Source: JBBRVP01 sp038246785
Lineage (GTDB): Bacteria > Actinomycetota > Actinomycetes > Jiangellales > Jiangellaceae
Direction: 5' to 3'
DNA length: 38,941 bases
NCBI GenBank assembly: GCA_038246785.1
Contig: JBBRVP010000031.1
Span: 1-38,941 of the forward strand
The translations under genes and the position numbers were made by a program. Of this stretch, positions 7,256-15,212 are shown one piece after another (position 1 is the stretch's first letter; every line of letters starts with the position of its first letter). The notes below the pieces were generated by a model, which saw only the letters and a list, made by a program, of their open reading frames with translations, searched no databases and was not told the DNA's origin.

Positions 7256-7837
7256 ATGAGCGACAGCGAAACGGAGCGGCGCGCGGAGCCGGTGGCGGGC
7301 GACGGCCGGGAGCGCGTCGTCATCGTCTCCCCGGAGGGCATGGCGGTCGAGGCCGCGCCGGCCGCGGCGGAGCCCGACGCGCCGAGCGGCGACGACGACG
7401 CCGCCCGCTCCGTGCACGAGCTCGTCGAGCAGCCGGCCAAGGTGATGCGGATCGGAAGCATGATCAAGCAGCTGCTCGACGAGGTGAAGGCGGCGCCGCT
7501 CGACGAGGCGAGCCGGCGACGGCTGGTCGAGATCCACCATGCCTCGATCGAAGAGCTGGAAAAGGGGCTGGCCCCCGAGCTGGTCGAGGAGCTCGACCGG
7601 CTCGCGTTGCCCTTCGGTGAGGGGACGCCGTCCGAGGCCGAGCTGCGGATCGCCCAGGCGCAGCTCGTCGGCTGGCTCGAGGGCCTCTTCCACGGCATCC
7701 AGACCGCGCTGTTCGCGCAGCAGATGGCCGCCCGCGCCCAGCTCGAGCAGATGCGCCGCGCGCTGCCGCCGGGTGTGATGCCCGGTCGCCCGGTCGAGGA
7801 GGAGGCCCGCCCGCAGCAGGGCGGCATGTACCTGTGA
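7256..7837 (+). CDS. bpa: Bacterial proteasome activator Bpa
   Basis: A 193-residue protein of the Bpa (PafE, DUF2587) family, which forms a dodecameric ring and opens the 20S proteasome gate for ATP-independent degradation. The four-helix core is recognisable: SVHELVEQPAKVMRIGSMIKQLLDEVKAAPLDEASRRRL, IEELEKGLAPELVEEL, then SEAELRIAQAQLVGWLEGLFHGIQ. The C-terminus ends GGMYL, a variant of the GQYL motif that docks into the proteasome alpha ring. The first 60 residues are acidic and low-complexity. The ATG at 7256 has CAGGAT 6 nt upstream. The proteasome genes themselves are outside the window. Confidence 0.92.
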   Translation: MSDSETERRAEPVAGDGRERVVIVSPEGMAVEAAPAAAEPDAPSGDDDAARSVHELVEQPAKVMRIGSMIKQLLDEVKAAPLDEASRRRLVEIHHASIEELEKGLAPELVEELDRLALPFGEGTPSEAELRIAQAQLVGWLEGLFHGIQTALFAQQMAARAQLEQMRRALPPGVMPGRPVEEEARPQQGGMYL

Positions 7838-7847
7838 GCTGCCGGCG

Positions 7848-8660
7848 CTAGCCGAACAGCCTCTCCAGCACCGCGGCCACCCCATCCTCGTCGTTGGCGG
7901 GCGCGACCCGGTCGACGACGGCGAGGACGTCGGGGTGGGCGTTGGCCATGGCGTACGCCGATCCCGCCCAGGCCAGCATCTCCAGGTCGTTGGGCATGTC
8001 GCCGAAGGCGAGCACGTCGGCCGCTCCGAGGCCCAGCCCCGCGGCGTACCGCGCCAGCGTGCTCGCCTTCGTCACCCCCTCCCCGGCGACCTCCAGCAGC
8101 CCGCCGCCCGTCCACGTCGAGTGGGTGAGGCTGGCCCGGCCGTCCAGCACCGCCTCGGCGCAGCGGACCAGCTCGTCGGAGTCCATCGCCTCGTGGCGGG
8201 CAAGCAGCTTGAGCAACGGGCGGTCGGCGATCACCTCGACCGGACCCACCTCGCCGGCCACGCCCCAGTCGAAGCGCGGGTGGTAGCCGGGCTCGCGGGC
8301 GAAGCCGTCCTCGCGCTCCACGGCGAACGCCAGACCCGGCAGCGCGGCGCGCAGCCGCCGGGCGACCTCGGCGGCGACGTTGGGCGCCAGCAGGCGGCGG
8401 CCCAGCGTTCGGCCGTCGGCCAGGTCGACGAGCAGCGCGCCGTTGGAGCAGATCGCGGTGCCCGCCAGCCCGGTGTCGGCCACCACGCCGGACATCCAGC
8501 GCAGCGGGCGGCCGGTCACGAACACGACGTGCGCCCCGGCCGCCATCGCCGTGCGCAGCGCGCTCGCCGTGCGCTCGGACACCCGGCCGTCGGAGCGGAC
8601 GAGGGTGCCGTCGAGGTCGGTGGCAACTAGGCGGGGCCGCGGCTGTACGGCGGGACTCAC
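7848..8660 (-). CDS. HAD-superfamily phosphatase, Cof type
   Basis: A 270-residue HAD-IIB hydrolase. Motif I is in ATDLDGTLV near residue 15, motif II in FVTGRPLRWM, motif III is the lysine of LLKLLARHE, and motif IV is FGDMPNDLEML near the C-terminus. The middle 100 residues are the type IIB cap. Such enzymes remove phosphate from small sugar or nucleotide phosphates in the cytoplasm; the substrate is not predictable. The GTG at 8660 is preferred over the open frame extending to 8813 because the upstream part overlaps the divergent mshC-like gene and is not protein-like. It converges on bpa with a 10-nt gap. Confidence 0.87.
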   Translation of the reverse strand: MSPAVQPRPRLVATDLDGTLVRSDGRVSERTASALRTAMAAGAHVVFVTGRPLRWMSGVVADTGLAGTAICSNGALLVDLADGRTLGRRLLAPNVAAEVARRLRAALPGLAFAVEREDGFAREPGYHPRFDWGVAGEVGPVEVIADRPLLKLLARHEAMDSDELVRCAEAVLDGRASLTHSTWTGGGLLEVAGEGVTKASTLARYAAGLGLGAADVLAFGDMPNDLEMLAWAGSAYAMANAHPDVLAVVDRVAPANDEDGVAAVLERLFG

Positions 8661-8700
8661 CGCACCATCGTCCCAGCCGACTCGTGGCACGCTGGCACCC

Positions 8701-9816
8701 GTGCGCCGACCCGCCGACGCCCGGCCCCGCTCGCTCGTCCTCGACGGCCGTCCGCTGCCGGTCGTGGGGACGGCGCGGGTGTACGTGTGCGGCATCACGC
8801 CATACGACGTCACGCACCTCGGTCACGCGGCCACCTTCATCTGGGCCGACACGGCGGTCCGGGTGCTCCGCCACCTCGGTGCCACCGTGCAGGTGTGCCG
8901 CAACGTCACCGACGTCGACGACGTGCTCACCGCTGCCGCCGAGCGGGCCGGGACGCCGTACGACCGATTCGCCGCGGTGCAGCAGCACGCGTTCGAGCGC
9001 GACATGGCCGCCCTCGCCGTCGCCGGGCCGACGTTCGAGCCGCGCGCGCACGCCTACGTGGCGGAGGTGGTCGCGCTGGCCGCGGCGCTCGAGGACAGCG
9101 GGCACGCGTACGTCGCCGGGGGCTCGGTCTTCTTCCGCGGCGCCTCGGTGCCGGCGCCGGCCGAGGATGCGGAGGAGCTGCTCCGGGAGTACGGCGAGGA
9201 CCCCGCCGACCCGGCCAAGCAGCATCCGTACGACGTCCCGCTGTGGCGGGCCTCCCGCGCCGGGGAGCCGGCCTGGCCTTCGCCGTGGGGGCCGGGACGG
9301 CCGGGCTGGCACGCGGAGTGCACCGCCATGGCGCTCTCGACGTACGGCCCGGCGCTCGACCTGCACGCCGGAGGGGCGGACCTGGCGTATCCGCACCACG
9401 CCTACGAGGCCGCACACGCCGAGGCCGCGACGGGGGTGCGGCCGTTCGCGCGGGCATGGCTGCGGGCCGGCATCGTGCGCGTCGGCGGGGCGAAGATGGC
9501 CAAGTCGACCGGCAACCTCGTGCTGGTGCGCGACGTGCTTGAGTCGGCGCCGGCGGCCGCGGTGCGGCTGCTGCTGCTGGACCGGGCGTACGCGCAGGGA
9601 TGGGACTACGAGCCGGCGGCCCTGGAAGCGGCGAGCGCGCGGCTGCAACGGCTGCAGTCGGCGGCCGGCCGGACGGACGGGTCGCGTGCCGCTGCCGACG
9701 CGGTGGAGGCGGCCCTGGCCGCCGGGCTCGACGTGCCGCGCGCGCTCGACGTCGCCGAGGACTCCGGCGGCGCGGCCGCCAGGCTCGCGCTGCGGGTGCT
9801 GGCGCTCTCGGACTGA
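8701..9816 (+). CDS. mshC: MshC-like cysteine:glucosaminyl-inositol ligase (mycothiol synthesis)
   Basis: A 371-residue class I cysteinyl-tRNA-synthetase relative. MshC joins cysteine to glucosaminyl-inositol in mycothiol synthesis. The HIGH region reads YVCGITPYDVTHLGHAATF, the MshC signature; C30 and the WHAEC block are zinc ligands, and the KMSKS motif is KMAKSTGN near residue 265. The HAGGADLAYPHH block is also typical. The tRNA anticodon-binding domain is absent, as in MshC. The protein is some 40 residues shorter than usual MshC, so a paralogue with a different acceptor remains possible. It starts at GTG 8701, divergent from a HAD phosphatase. Confidence 0.75.
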   Translation: MRRPADARPRSLVLDGRPLPVVGTARVYVCGITPYDVTHLGHAATFIWADTAVRVLRHLGATVQVCRNVTDVDDVLTAAAERAGTPYDRFAAVQQHAFERDMAALAVAGPTFEPRAHAYVAEVVALAAALEDSGHAYVAGGSVFFRGASVPAPAEDAEELLREYGEDPADPAKQHPYDVPLWRASRAGEPAWPSPWGPGRPGWHAECTAMALSTYGPALDLHAGGADLAYPHHAYEAAHAEAATGVRPFARAWLRAGIVRVGGAKMAKSTGNLVLVRDVLESAPAAAVRLLLLDRAYAQGWDYEPAALEAASARLQRLQSAAGRTDGSRAAADAVEAALAAGLDVPRALDVAEDSGGAAARLALRVLALSD

Positions 9817-9850
9817 CCCGGCGCGCGCCGAGTCGTTCGCGAGCGCGGGG

Positions 9851-10648
9851 TCAGACCAGAGAGCGGAGCACGGGGACGAGTCCGTCGTCGACGACCGAGC
9901 CGGTGACCTCGTCCGCGCCGGCGAGCACCGGCGGCGGCGCCTGGCCCATCGCGACCGAGCGGGCGGCCCAGCGCAGCATCTCCAGGTCGTTCTCGCCGTC
10001 CCCGACGGCGACCGTGTCCGCCCGGGCCACCCCGAGCCGCGCCCGGACCAGCTCCAGCGCCGAGGCCTTGCTCACGCCGGCGGGCATCACGTCGAGCCAG
10101 GCGGTGTAGCCCACGGCGTAGCCGACACCGTGCGCCCCGAGCCGCTCGGCGAGAGCCACGAGGCGCTCGCGGTCACCGTCCGGCCAGCGCACGACGAGGC
10201 GGGTGACCGGCCCGTCGAGCAGCTCGTCGTGCGGCACCACCCGCAGGTCGCCGGACAGCTCTCCGGCTGGGAACTCGCCCGTCACCCGGAAGCCGATGCC
10301 GAGCTCCTCGACGGCGAGCAGGGCGTCGGGCACCTCCTCGACGATGGTGCGCACGGTCGACGTCGCCTCGAACGTCCGCACCACCAGCGGGTCACCTCTG
10401 CGCACGTCGGCGACGACACACCCGTTGGACGCGACGGCCAGGCCGTCGGCGAGTCCGAGCGCGCGGGCCACCGGCAGCACCGCGTGCAGCGAACGCCCGC
10501 TAGCCAGCACGACGTGCCAGCCCGCGGCGCGGACATCGCCGACCGCGTCGATGACCGCGCGGGAGAGCCGGTCGTCGTAGTCGACGACGGTCCCGTCGAC
10601 GTCGAGCGCGACGAGCCCCCGCGGTGCGGGAGCGGCGAGGGCGCTCAC
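9851..10648 (-). CDS. HAD-superfamily phosphatase, Cof type, coupled to serS
   Basis: A 265-residue HAD-IIB hydrolase, clearly related in layout to the one at 7848-8660. Motifs: VALDVDGTVVDYD, VLASGRSLHAV, the cap with GVSKASALELV carrying the motif III lysine, and VGDGENDLEML. The GTG at 10648 overlaps the serS stop by 4 nt, so it is translated together with serS. A HAD phosphatase after serS is a recurring actinobacterial arrangement. Its substrate is unknown. It converges on the mshC-like gene with a 34-nt gap holding the palindrome CGGCGCGCGCCG. Confidence 0.87.
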   Translation of the reverse strand: MSALAAPAPRGLVALDVDGTVVDYDDRLSRAVIDAVGDVRAAGWHVVLASGRSLHAVLPVARALGLADGLAVASNGCVVADVRRGDPLVVRTFEATSTVRTIVEEVPDALLAVEELGIGFRVTGEFPAGELSGDLRVVPHDELLDGPVTRLVVRWPDGDRERLVALAERLGAHGVGYAVGYTAWLDVMPAGVSKASALELVRARLGVARADTVAVGDGENDLEMLRWAARSVAMGQAPPPVLAGADEVTGSVVDDGLVPVLRSLV

Positions 10649-11916
10649 CGCGACCGGGTGGGCTCGAGCAGCTCGTGCCCGCCGAACCAGGCGCGGAGTG
10701 CCTTCGGCAGCCGGACGCTGCCGTCAGGCTCCTGATGGTTCTCCAGGATCGGCACCAGCCAGCGGGTGGTGGCCAGCGTGCCGTTGAGCGTGGCGACGAA
10801 GCGGGTGCCCCCGCCGGCGGGCACCTTCTCCCGGATGTTGAGCCGGCGGGCCTGGAAAGTGGTGCAGTTCGACGTCGAGGTCACCTCGCGGTAGCGGCCC
10901 TGCGAGGGCACCCAGGCCTCGCAGTCGTACTTGCGGGCCGCACTCGAGCCGAGGTCGCCGGCCGCGGTGTCGATGATCCGGTACGGGACGTCGACCAGCC
11001 CGAGCATCTCCTCCTCCCAGCCGAGCAGCCGCTCGTGCTCCTCGGCGGCCTCGCCCGGACGGCAGTAGGAGAACATCTCCACCTTGTTGAACTGGTGGAC
11101 CCGGATGATGCCGCGGGTGTCCTTGCCGTACGAGCCGGCCTCGCGCCGGTAGCAAGTGGACCAGCCGGCGTAGCGGCGCGGACCGTCCGACAGGTCGAGC
11201 ACCTCGTCGGCGTGGTAACCGGCCAGCGCGACCTCGGAGGTGCCGACCAGGTAGAGGTCGTCGGCTTCGAGGCGGTAGACCTCCGCGGAGTGGGCGCCGA
11301 GGTACCCGGTGCCACCCATGATCTCGGGCCGGACGAGGGTCGGGGGGACGACGGGTACGAGGCCGTGGTGGACCGCCCGCTCCATCGCCAGCGACAGCAG
11401 CGCGTGCTCGAGCCGGGCACCGACGCCGAGCAGGAAGTAGAACCGCGAGCCGGAGACCTTCGCGCCGCGCTCGACATCGACGGCGCCGAGCAGCTCGCCG
11501 AGCTGGAGGTGGTCACGCGGCGCTGCCAGCCCGGGCAGCTCCCCGACCTCGCGCAGCACGACGTAGTCGTCCTCGCCCCCCGCCGGGACCCCCTCCTCGA
11601 TGACGTTGGAGACCTCCAGTGCCAGCGCGTCGAGCGTGGACTGCGCGCCGTCGGCGTCGGCCTGGGCCTCCTTGACCTCGGCCGCGAGCTGCTTGGCGCG
11701 GGCCAGCAGCGCCGGGCGCTGCTCCGCTGACGCCTGGGCCACCGCCCGCCCGGCCGACTTCTGCTCGGCGCGCAGCCGCTCGTACGCCGCCAGCGAAGAC
11801 CGGCGCTCCTCGTCGGCCCGCAGCAGCTCGTCGACGATGCCCTCGCTCTCGCCGCGGGCGCGCTGGGACGCGCGGACGCGACCGGGGTCGTCGCGCAGCA
11901 GACGCAGATCGATCAC
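10645..11916 (-). CDS. serS: Seryl-tRNA synthetase
   Basis: A 423-residue class II aminoacyl-tRNA synthetase that charges tRNA-Ser. The N-terminal 110 residues form the coiled-coil arm that reads the tRNA long variable arm (rich in Glu, Arg and Ala). Motif 2 is around STCYRREAGSYGKDTRGIIR followed by HQFNKVEMF, and motif 3 is LNGTLATTRWLVPILENHQ. The length is normal. The GTG at 11916 starts VIDLRLLRDDP, the standard SerRS N-terminus, and is preceded on the reverse strand by TACCCT with a 6-nt spacer. The downstream HAD gene overlaps by 4 nt. Confidence 0.97.
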   Translation of the reverse strand: MIDLRLLRDDPGRVRASQRARGESEGIVDELLRADEERRSSLAAYERLRAEQKSAGRAVAQASAEQRPALLARAKQLAAEVKEAQADADGAQSTLDALALEVSNVIEEGVPAGGEDDYVVLREVGELPGLAAPRDHLQLGELLGAVDVERGAKVSGSRFYFLLGVGARLEHALLSLAMERAVHHGLVPVVPPTLVRPEIMGGTGYLGAHSAEVYRLEADDLYLVGTSEVALAGYHADEVLDLSDGPRRYAGWSTCYRREAGSYGKDTRGIIRVHQFNKVEMFSYCRPGEAAEEHERLLGWEEEMLGLVDVPYRIIDTAAGDLGSSAARKYDCEAWVPSQGRYREVTSTSNCTTFQARRLNIREKVPAGGGTRFVATLNGTLATTRWLVPILENHQEPDGSVRLPKALRAWFGGHELLEPTRSR

Positions 11917-11922
11917 CGACCC

Positions 11923-11928
11923 AGGGTA
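11923..11928 (-). promoter_or_regulatory. Candidate -10 element of leaderless serS
   Basis: On the reverse strand TACCCT is followed by 6 nt and then the GTG of serS; there is no Shine-Dalgarno. Confidence 0.5.
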
Positions 11929-11965
11929 CGAGGACCGGCCGGCACGTTGCCGGCGCTCACCCGGC

Positions 11966-12373
11966 TCAGCCGGCCGGCGGCTCGGCGGGAAGGACACGCC
12001 GCCCCAGTTCGCGCGCCGCTGTGTGCAGCCGCCGGTCCCAGGTGGCCACGACGAGCTCGCCTGCCGGCAGGAGCAGCGCCGCAGCCAGGTGCAGGGCGTC
12101 CAGGCTTCGCAGGTCGTGTCGCAGCGCCAGCTCGCCGGCTTGGTCGGCGAGGCGGTGGTCGACCTCGATCACGTCGATCGAGGCCCACTCGCCGCCTACC
12201 CGGCGCGTCCCCGGCCGGCCGGCCGCCAGGCCGACCGCCCGCAGCGTCTCCACGTAGCCGACTCGGCACATGAACCAGCCGTCGGCCTCGCGCATTGCTC
12301 GCCGGACGAGGGCGCTGCCCGCTTCGGACACGTATCGCTTGACTAGGGCACTGGCGTCCAGATAGAGGATCAG
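11966..12373 (-). CDS. vapC: PIN-domain ribonuclease toxin with a CTG start
   Basis: Read from CTG at 12373 the protein is 135 residues: ILYLDASALVKRYVSE, then a PIN domain. The acidic residues are D6, E42 (YVETLRA), D92 (SLDALHLA) and D113 (TWDRRL). The first start of the ATG/GTG class in this frame is at 12331, which would remove 14 residues including the catalytic D6 and the first beta strand. The CTG overlaps the antitoxin TGA in the sequence CTGA, exactly the geometry of the usual ATGA overlap, so initiation by coupled translation is plausible. The protein should be an RNA-cleaving toxin held by the upstream antitoxin. Confidence 0.82.
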   Translation of the reverse strand: MILYLDASALVKRYVSEAGSALVRRAMREADGWFMCRVGYVETLRAVGLAAGRPGTRRVGGEWASIDVIEVDHRLADQAGELALRHDLRSLDALHLAAALLLPAGELVVATWDRRLHTAARELGRRVLPAEPPAG

Positions 12374-12648
12374 CGGCCCGCCCGCCGTTCCTCGATCACG
12401 AGAGCGGACGCAAGACGCGAGCCGCGCAGCAGGCGCGGCGGGTGCTGGGGACGCGGCCGGGTAGCGCGCGTGAGCCGGCCGTCGTCGACGAGCTCGCGCA
12501 GCCGGTCGGAGTCCGTGTCGTCGGCGGCGGGGACGATGTCCGCGAGCGGTCGGCCGTGCGCCGTGACGCGGACTCGCTCTCCCCTGGCCGCCCGGCGCAA
12601 CAGCTCGCTCAGTGAGTTCTTGAGCTCGCGAACCCCGACCTCATGCAT
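12370..12648 (-). CDS. vapB: Antitoxin, Phd/YefM family, partner of the second PIN toxin
   Basis: A 92-residue protein starting MHEVGVRELKNSLSELLRRA, followed by GERVRVTAHGRPLADIVPA: the standard Phd/YefM DNA-binding half. The C-terminal half (RLRELVDDGRLTRATRPRPQHPPRLL) matches the toxin-binding tail of PIN-associated antitoxins. The ATG at 12648 has TAATGT 6 nt upstream on the reverse strand. It overlaps the toxin gene by 4 nt. It would autorepress the operon; no long palindrome is visible at the promoter, unlike the first pair. Confidence 0.88.
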   Translation of the reverse strand: MHEVGVRELKNSLSELLRRAARGERVRVTAHGRPLADIVPAADDTDSDRLRELVDDGRLTRATRPRPQHPPRLLRGSRLASALVIEERRAGR

Positions 12649-12654
12649 GTGGCT

Positions 12655-12660
12655 ACATTA
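12655..12660 (-). promoter_or_regulatory. Candidate -10 element of the second antitoxin-toxin operon
   Basis: Reverse-strand TAATGT followed by a 6-nt spacer and the ATG at 12648. A short ATGT/ACAT dyad overlaps it (12647-12658). Confidence 0.5.
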
Positions 12661-12749
12661 GCAGGTATTGTGGCCTCAACGTACGACCACCCACCACGCG
12701 GCGTCCTCCCGCCGGTTCCTCCGACGAGCATCCGGGGTATGTCCCGCGG

Positions 12750-13490
12750 GTGACCTGGACGGGAACGGCGCGCGACGAAGCCGGCCGACCCGGGGCTGAC
12801 ATCGCCCCGTCCGAACGCCGGCTGGCCGCTCGGCTCGGCCTCGCGGCCCTCGGCGCGCTCCTGGTGAGCGTCCCGTTCCTGCTGCTCATGCTGCTGGTGC
12901 TCGGCAACGTCGGCTGGCTGCGTCGACTCGACCGCGGCGTGGCCGACGCCCTGCACACCCGGGTCCTCGGCTTCGACGGGCGGACCGACGCTCTGATCTT
13001 CGTCCAGGAAGTCGCCCAGCCGTGGCGGCTCTACTGCGTGTCCGCCGTCGTCCTCCTTGCCCTGCTGGTCCGCCGCCGGGTGCGGCTGGCCATGTGGCTG
13101 GTGGCCGCGACCCTGACCGGGTGGTTCCTGGGTTTCTCGCTCAAGCTCGTCGTGCAGCGGGCCCGGCCGAGTTTCCCGGATCCGGTGGAGACCGCCCCCG
13201 GCTACTCGTTCCCGTCCGGCCACGCCCTCAACTCGGTGATCTTCGCGGGCACGATGGCGCTCCTGCTCGACCGCGTCGTCCACGGCGTCTGGCGCGTGGT
13301 GGTCTGGGCGCTCGCCGTGCTGTTCGTCCTGGTGGTGGGGTTCGATCGGGTGGCGATCGGCGCGCACTACGTCAGCGACGTCGTCGCCGGATGGGCCGTC
13401 GGCGTGGCCGTGCTCGTCGCGACGGTCGTCGCGTTCGCGACGTGGCGGAAGCACGAGCACCTAAGCCGGGCGGAAGGAGACGCGCTGTGA
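12750..13490 (+). CDS. PAP2-family membrane phosphatase (first of two)
   Basis: A 246-residue membrane protein of the PAP2 (type 2 phosphatidic acid phosphatase) superfamily. The three catalytic blocks are present: KLVVQRARP near residue 131, YSFPSGHALN near 154 and RVAIGAHYVSD near 199-209, where the two His and the Arg carry out catalysis. About six hydrophobic segments flank them. Likely substrates are phosphatidic acid, prenyl or sugar-lipid phosphates on the outer face of the membrane. The GTG at 12750 is the likely start. The next gene overlaps by 4 nt, so the two phosphatases are co-translated. Confidence 0.9.
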   Translation: MTWTGTARDEAGRPGADIAPSERRLAARLGLAALGALLVSVPFLLLMLLVLGNVGWLRRLDRGVADALHTRVLGFDGRTDALIFVQEVAQPWRLYCVSAVVLLALLVRRRVRLAMWLVAATLTGWFLGFSLKLVVQRARPSFPDPVETAPGYSFPSGHALNSVIFAGTMALLLDRVVHGVWRVVVWALAVLFVLVVGFDRVAIGAHYVSDVVAGWAVGVAVLVATVVAFATWRKHEHLSRAEGDAL

Positions 13491-14215
13491 GCGCACGGGA
13501 TGTCAAGGAGACCGTCAAAGCCGAGGGTGCCGGGGTGCTGGCCCGCACGATGGGGCTGTGGACCGTGCTGCTCGCTCTGCTGGTCGGGGTCGGCCTGCTC
13601 GTCACCGGCCCGCTGCGCGCGGTGTGGCCGATGTCCGCCGAGGACGACGTGAACCGGGCACTGGCCGACGGGCGGACCTCGGCGATGGACGGGGTCACCC
13701 ACTGGTGGAGCTCGATCGGCAACACCGAAGTCATCATCATCGCCTGCGCGGTGGCGGTGCTGATCGTGCGACTGGCGGTGGGTCGCTGGCGCGAGCCGCT
13801 CTTCCTCGTCGCCGCTGTCTCGGGGCAGGCCTTGGTGTTCGTGCTGTGCACACTGCTCGTCGACCGTGAGCGGCCGCGGGTGGAGCACCTCGACCCGGCG
13901 CCGCCCACCTCGAGCTTCCCGTCCGGTCACATGGGCGCGACGACGGCGCTCTACGTCGGCTGTGCGGTGCTCGTGCTGCACACGGTGCGCCGGCACTGGG
14001 TGCGCGTCGTGGTGCCACTGCTGTGCCTCGTACCGCTCGTCCTGGTCGCGTACGCCCGGCTCTATCGCGGCATGCACGATCCCAGCGACGTCGCCCTCGG
14101 GCTGCTCAACGGCATCGCCTGCGTGGCGATCGCGTGGTACGTGCTGCTGCGCGACCACCCGCTCGAGGAGGAGTCCGCCGCGCAGCGGTCGGTGCCCGCC
14201 GGGACCGGACGTTGA
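13487..14215 (+). CDS. PAP2-family membrane phosphatase (second of two)
   Basis: A 242-residue PAP2 protein following its neighbour in the overlap GTGA, with GGAAGGAGA upstream. Catalytic blocks: VDRERPRVEH near residue 125, SSFPSGHMGATT near 144 and ARLYRGMHDPSD near 190-200. In block 3 the usual pattern R-x-x-x-x-x-H is intact. It has six predicted hydrophobic segments and a charged N-terminal tail of 20 residues. It is not a close copy of the first PAP2 gene, so the two probably differ in substrate. The TTGA overlap with the following kinase gene indicates a single lipid-phosphate operon. Confidence 0.9.
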   Translation: MSARDVKETVKAEGAGVLARTMGLWTVLLALLVGVGLLVTGPLRAVWPMSAEDDVNRALADGRTSAMDGVTHWWSSIGNTEVIIIACAVAVLIVRLAVGRWREPLFLVAAVSGQALVFVLCTLLVDRERPRVEHLDPAPPTSSFPSGHMGATTALYVGCAVLVLHTVRRHWVRVVVPLLCLVPLVLVAYARLYRGMHDPSDVALGLLNGIACVAIAWYVLLRDHPLEEESAAQRSVPAGTGR

Positions 14216-15153
14216 GGCGGGTCGCGCTCGTCTACAACCCCACCAAGGTCGGCGACGTCGCGGACCTGCTCGAGCGGGTACGCAAGCACGGCGGTGTCCA
14301 CGGCTACGACGACCCGCTCGTGCTGGAGACGACCGCCGACGACCCCGGACGCGGCATGGCCGAGCAGGCGGTCCGGACCGGCGTCGACCTGGTGGTCGCG
14401 GCCGGTGGTGACGGCACCGTGATGGCCGTCGTCAGCGGCCTCGCCGGCACGGGCACGGCGCTGGCGGTCGTGCCGCAGGGCACCGGCAACCTGCTCGCGC
14501 GCAACCTCGACCTGATCGCCGACCCGGAGGACCTCGACGAGGCCCTCGGGGTCGCTTTCGGCGGCCACGACCGGGTCATCGACGTCGGCGAGGTGGGCGA
14601 GCGGTGCTTCGCGGTCATGGCCGGCATCGGGCTCGATGCCGCGATGATGGCCGATGCCCCGGAGCGGCTCAAGGACAGCGTCGGCTGGCCGGCGTACGTC
14701 GTCTCGGCGCTGAAGAACCTGCGCGGAGAACGCTTCCGCGTCGAGCTGCGGATCGACGGAGCGAAGCCGCTGCGCCGTCGCGTCCGCACCGTGCTGGTGG
14801 CCAACGTTGGCCGGCTGCAGGCCGGCCTCGACCTGCTGCCCGACGCGGAGCCCGACGACGGAATGCTCGATGTCGCCGTCGTCGCACCGCGCGGGGTCCT
14901 GGAGTGGGCCGGCCTGCTGACCCGGGTCCTGCGTCGCGACACCTCGCGCACGAGCACGGGGGACCGCGACCGGCGGCTCGAGCTGCTGCGCGGTCGGCGG
15001 ATCAGCGTCCGGACACGCACCGCCCGGCGCCGCCAGCTCGACGGCGACCCGATCGAGGACGGTGCCTCGCTGGAGGTCAGCGTCCGGCCCGGTGCCCTCC
15101 GCGTGCGCGTACCGGCGGGTTCGCCCGAAGCCGCACGCGTTAGCTCACCCTGA
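14212..15153 (+). CDS. Diacylglycerol kinase family lipid kinase
   Basis: A 313-residue cytosolic or membrane-associated kinase of the DAGK_cat/LCB5 family. It begins at TTG 14212 (LRRVALVYNPTKVGD); TTG lies in the overlap TTGA with the preceding stop. Key motifs: the strand RVALVYNPTK, the nucleotide loop VVAAGGDGTVMAVVSGL (GGDGT at residues 65-69) and VPQGTGNLLARNLDL. The C-terminal beta domain includes DDGMLDVAVV. Such enzymes phosphorylate diacylglycerol or related lipids, the reverse of the reaction of the two PAP2 phosphatases encoded just upstream. The frame is open further upstream to 14023, but that part is out of frame with, and overlaps, the phosphatase. Confidence 0.9.
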   Translation: MRRVALVYNPTKVGDVADLLERVRKHGGVHGYDDPLVLETTADDPGRGMAEQAVRTGVDLVVAAGGDGTVMAVVSGLAGTGTALAVVPQGTGNLLARNLDLIADPEDLDEALGVAFGGHDRVIDVGEVGERCFAVMAGIGLDAAMMADAPERLKDSVGWPAYVVSALKNLRGERFRVELRIDGAKPLRRRVRTVLVANVGRLQAGLDLLPDAEPDDGMLDVAVVAPRGVLEWAGLLTRVLRRDTSRTSTGDRDRRLELLRGRRISVRTRTARRRQLDGDPIEDGASLEVSVRPGALRVRVPAGSPEAARVSSP

Positions 15154-15212
15154 GTCGTGGACCGGCTACCCGATCCGTGCCTACCGTGGTGGCAGGCAAG
15201 CCGAGGGGAGTC

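Noticed and set aside
7138..9648. 836-codon reverse-strand open frame
   Set aside because: It covers bpa, the HAD gene and the MshC-like gene in a non-coding frame and has no recognisable domain.
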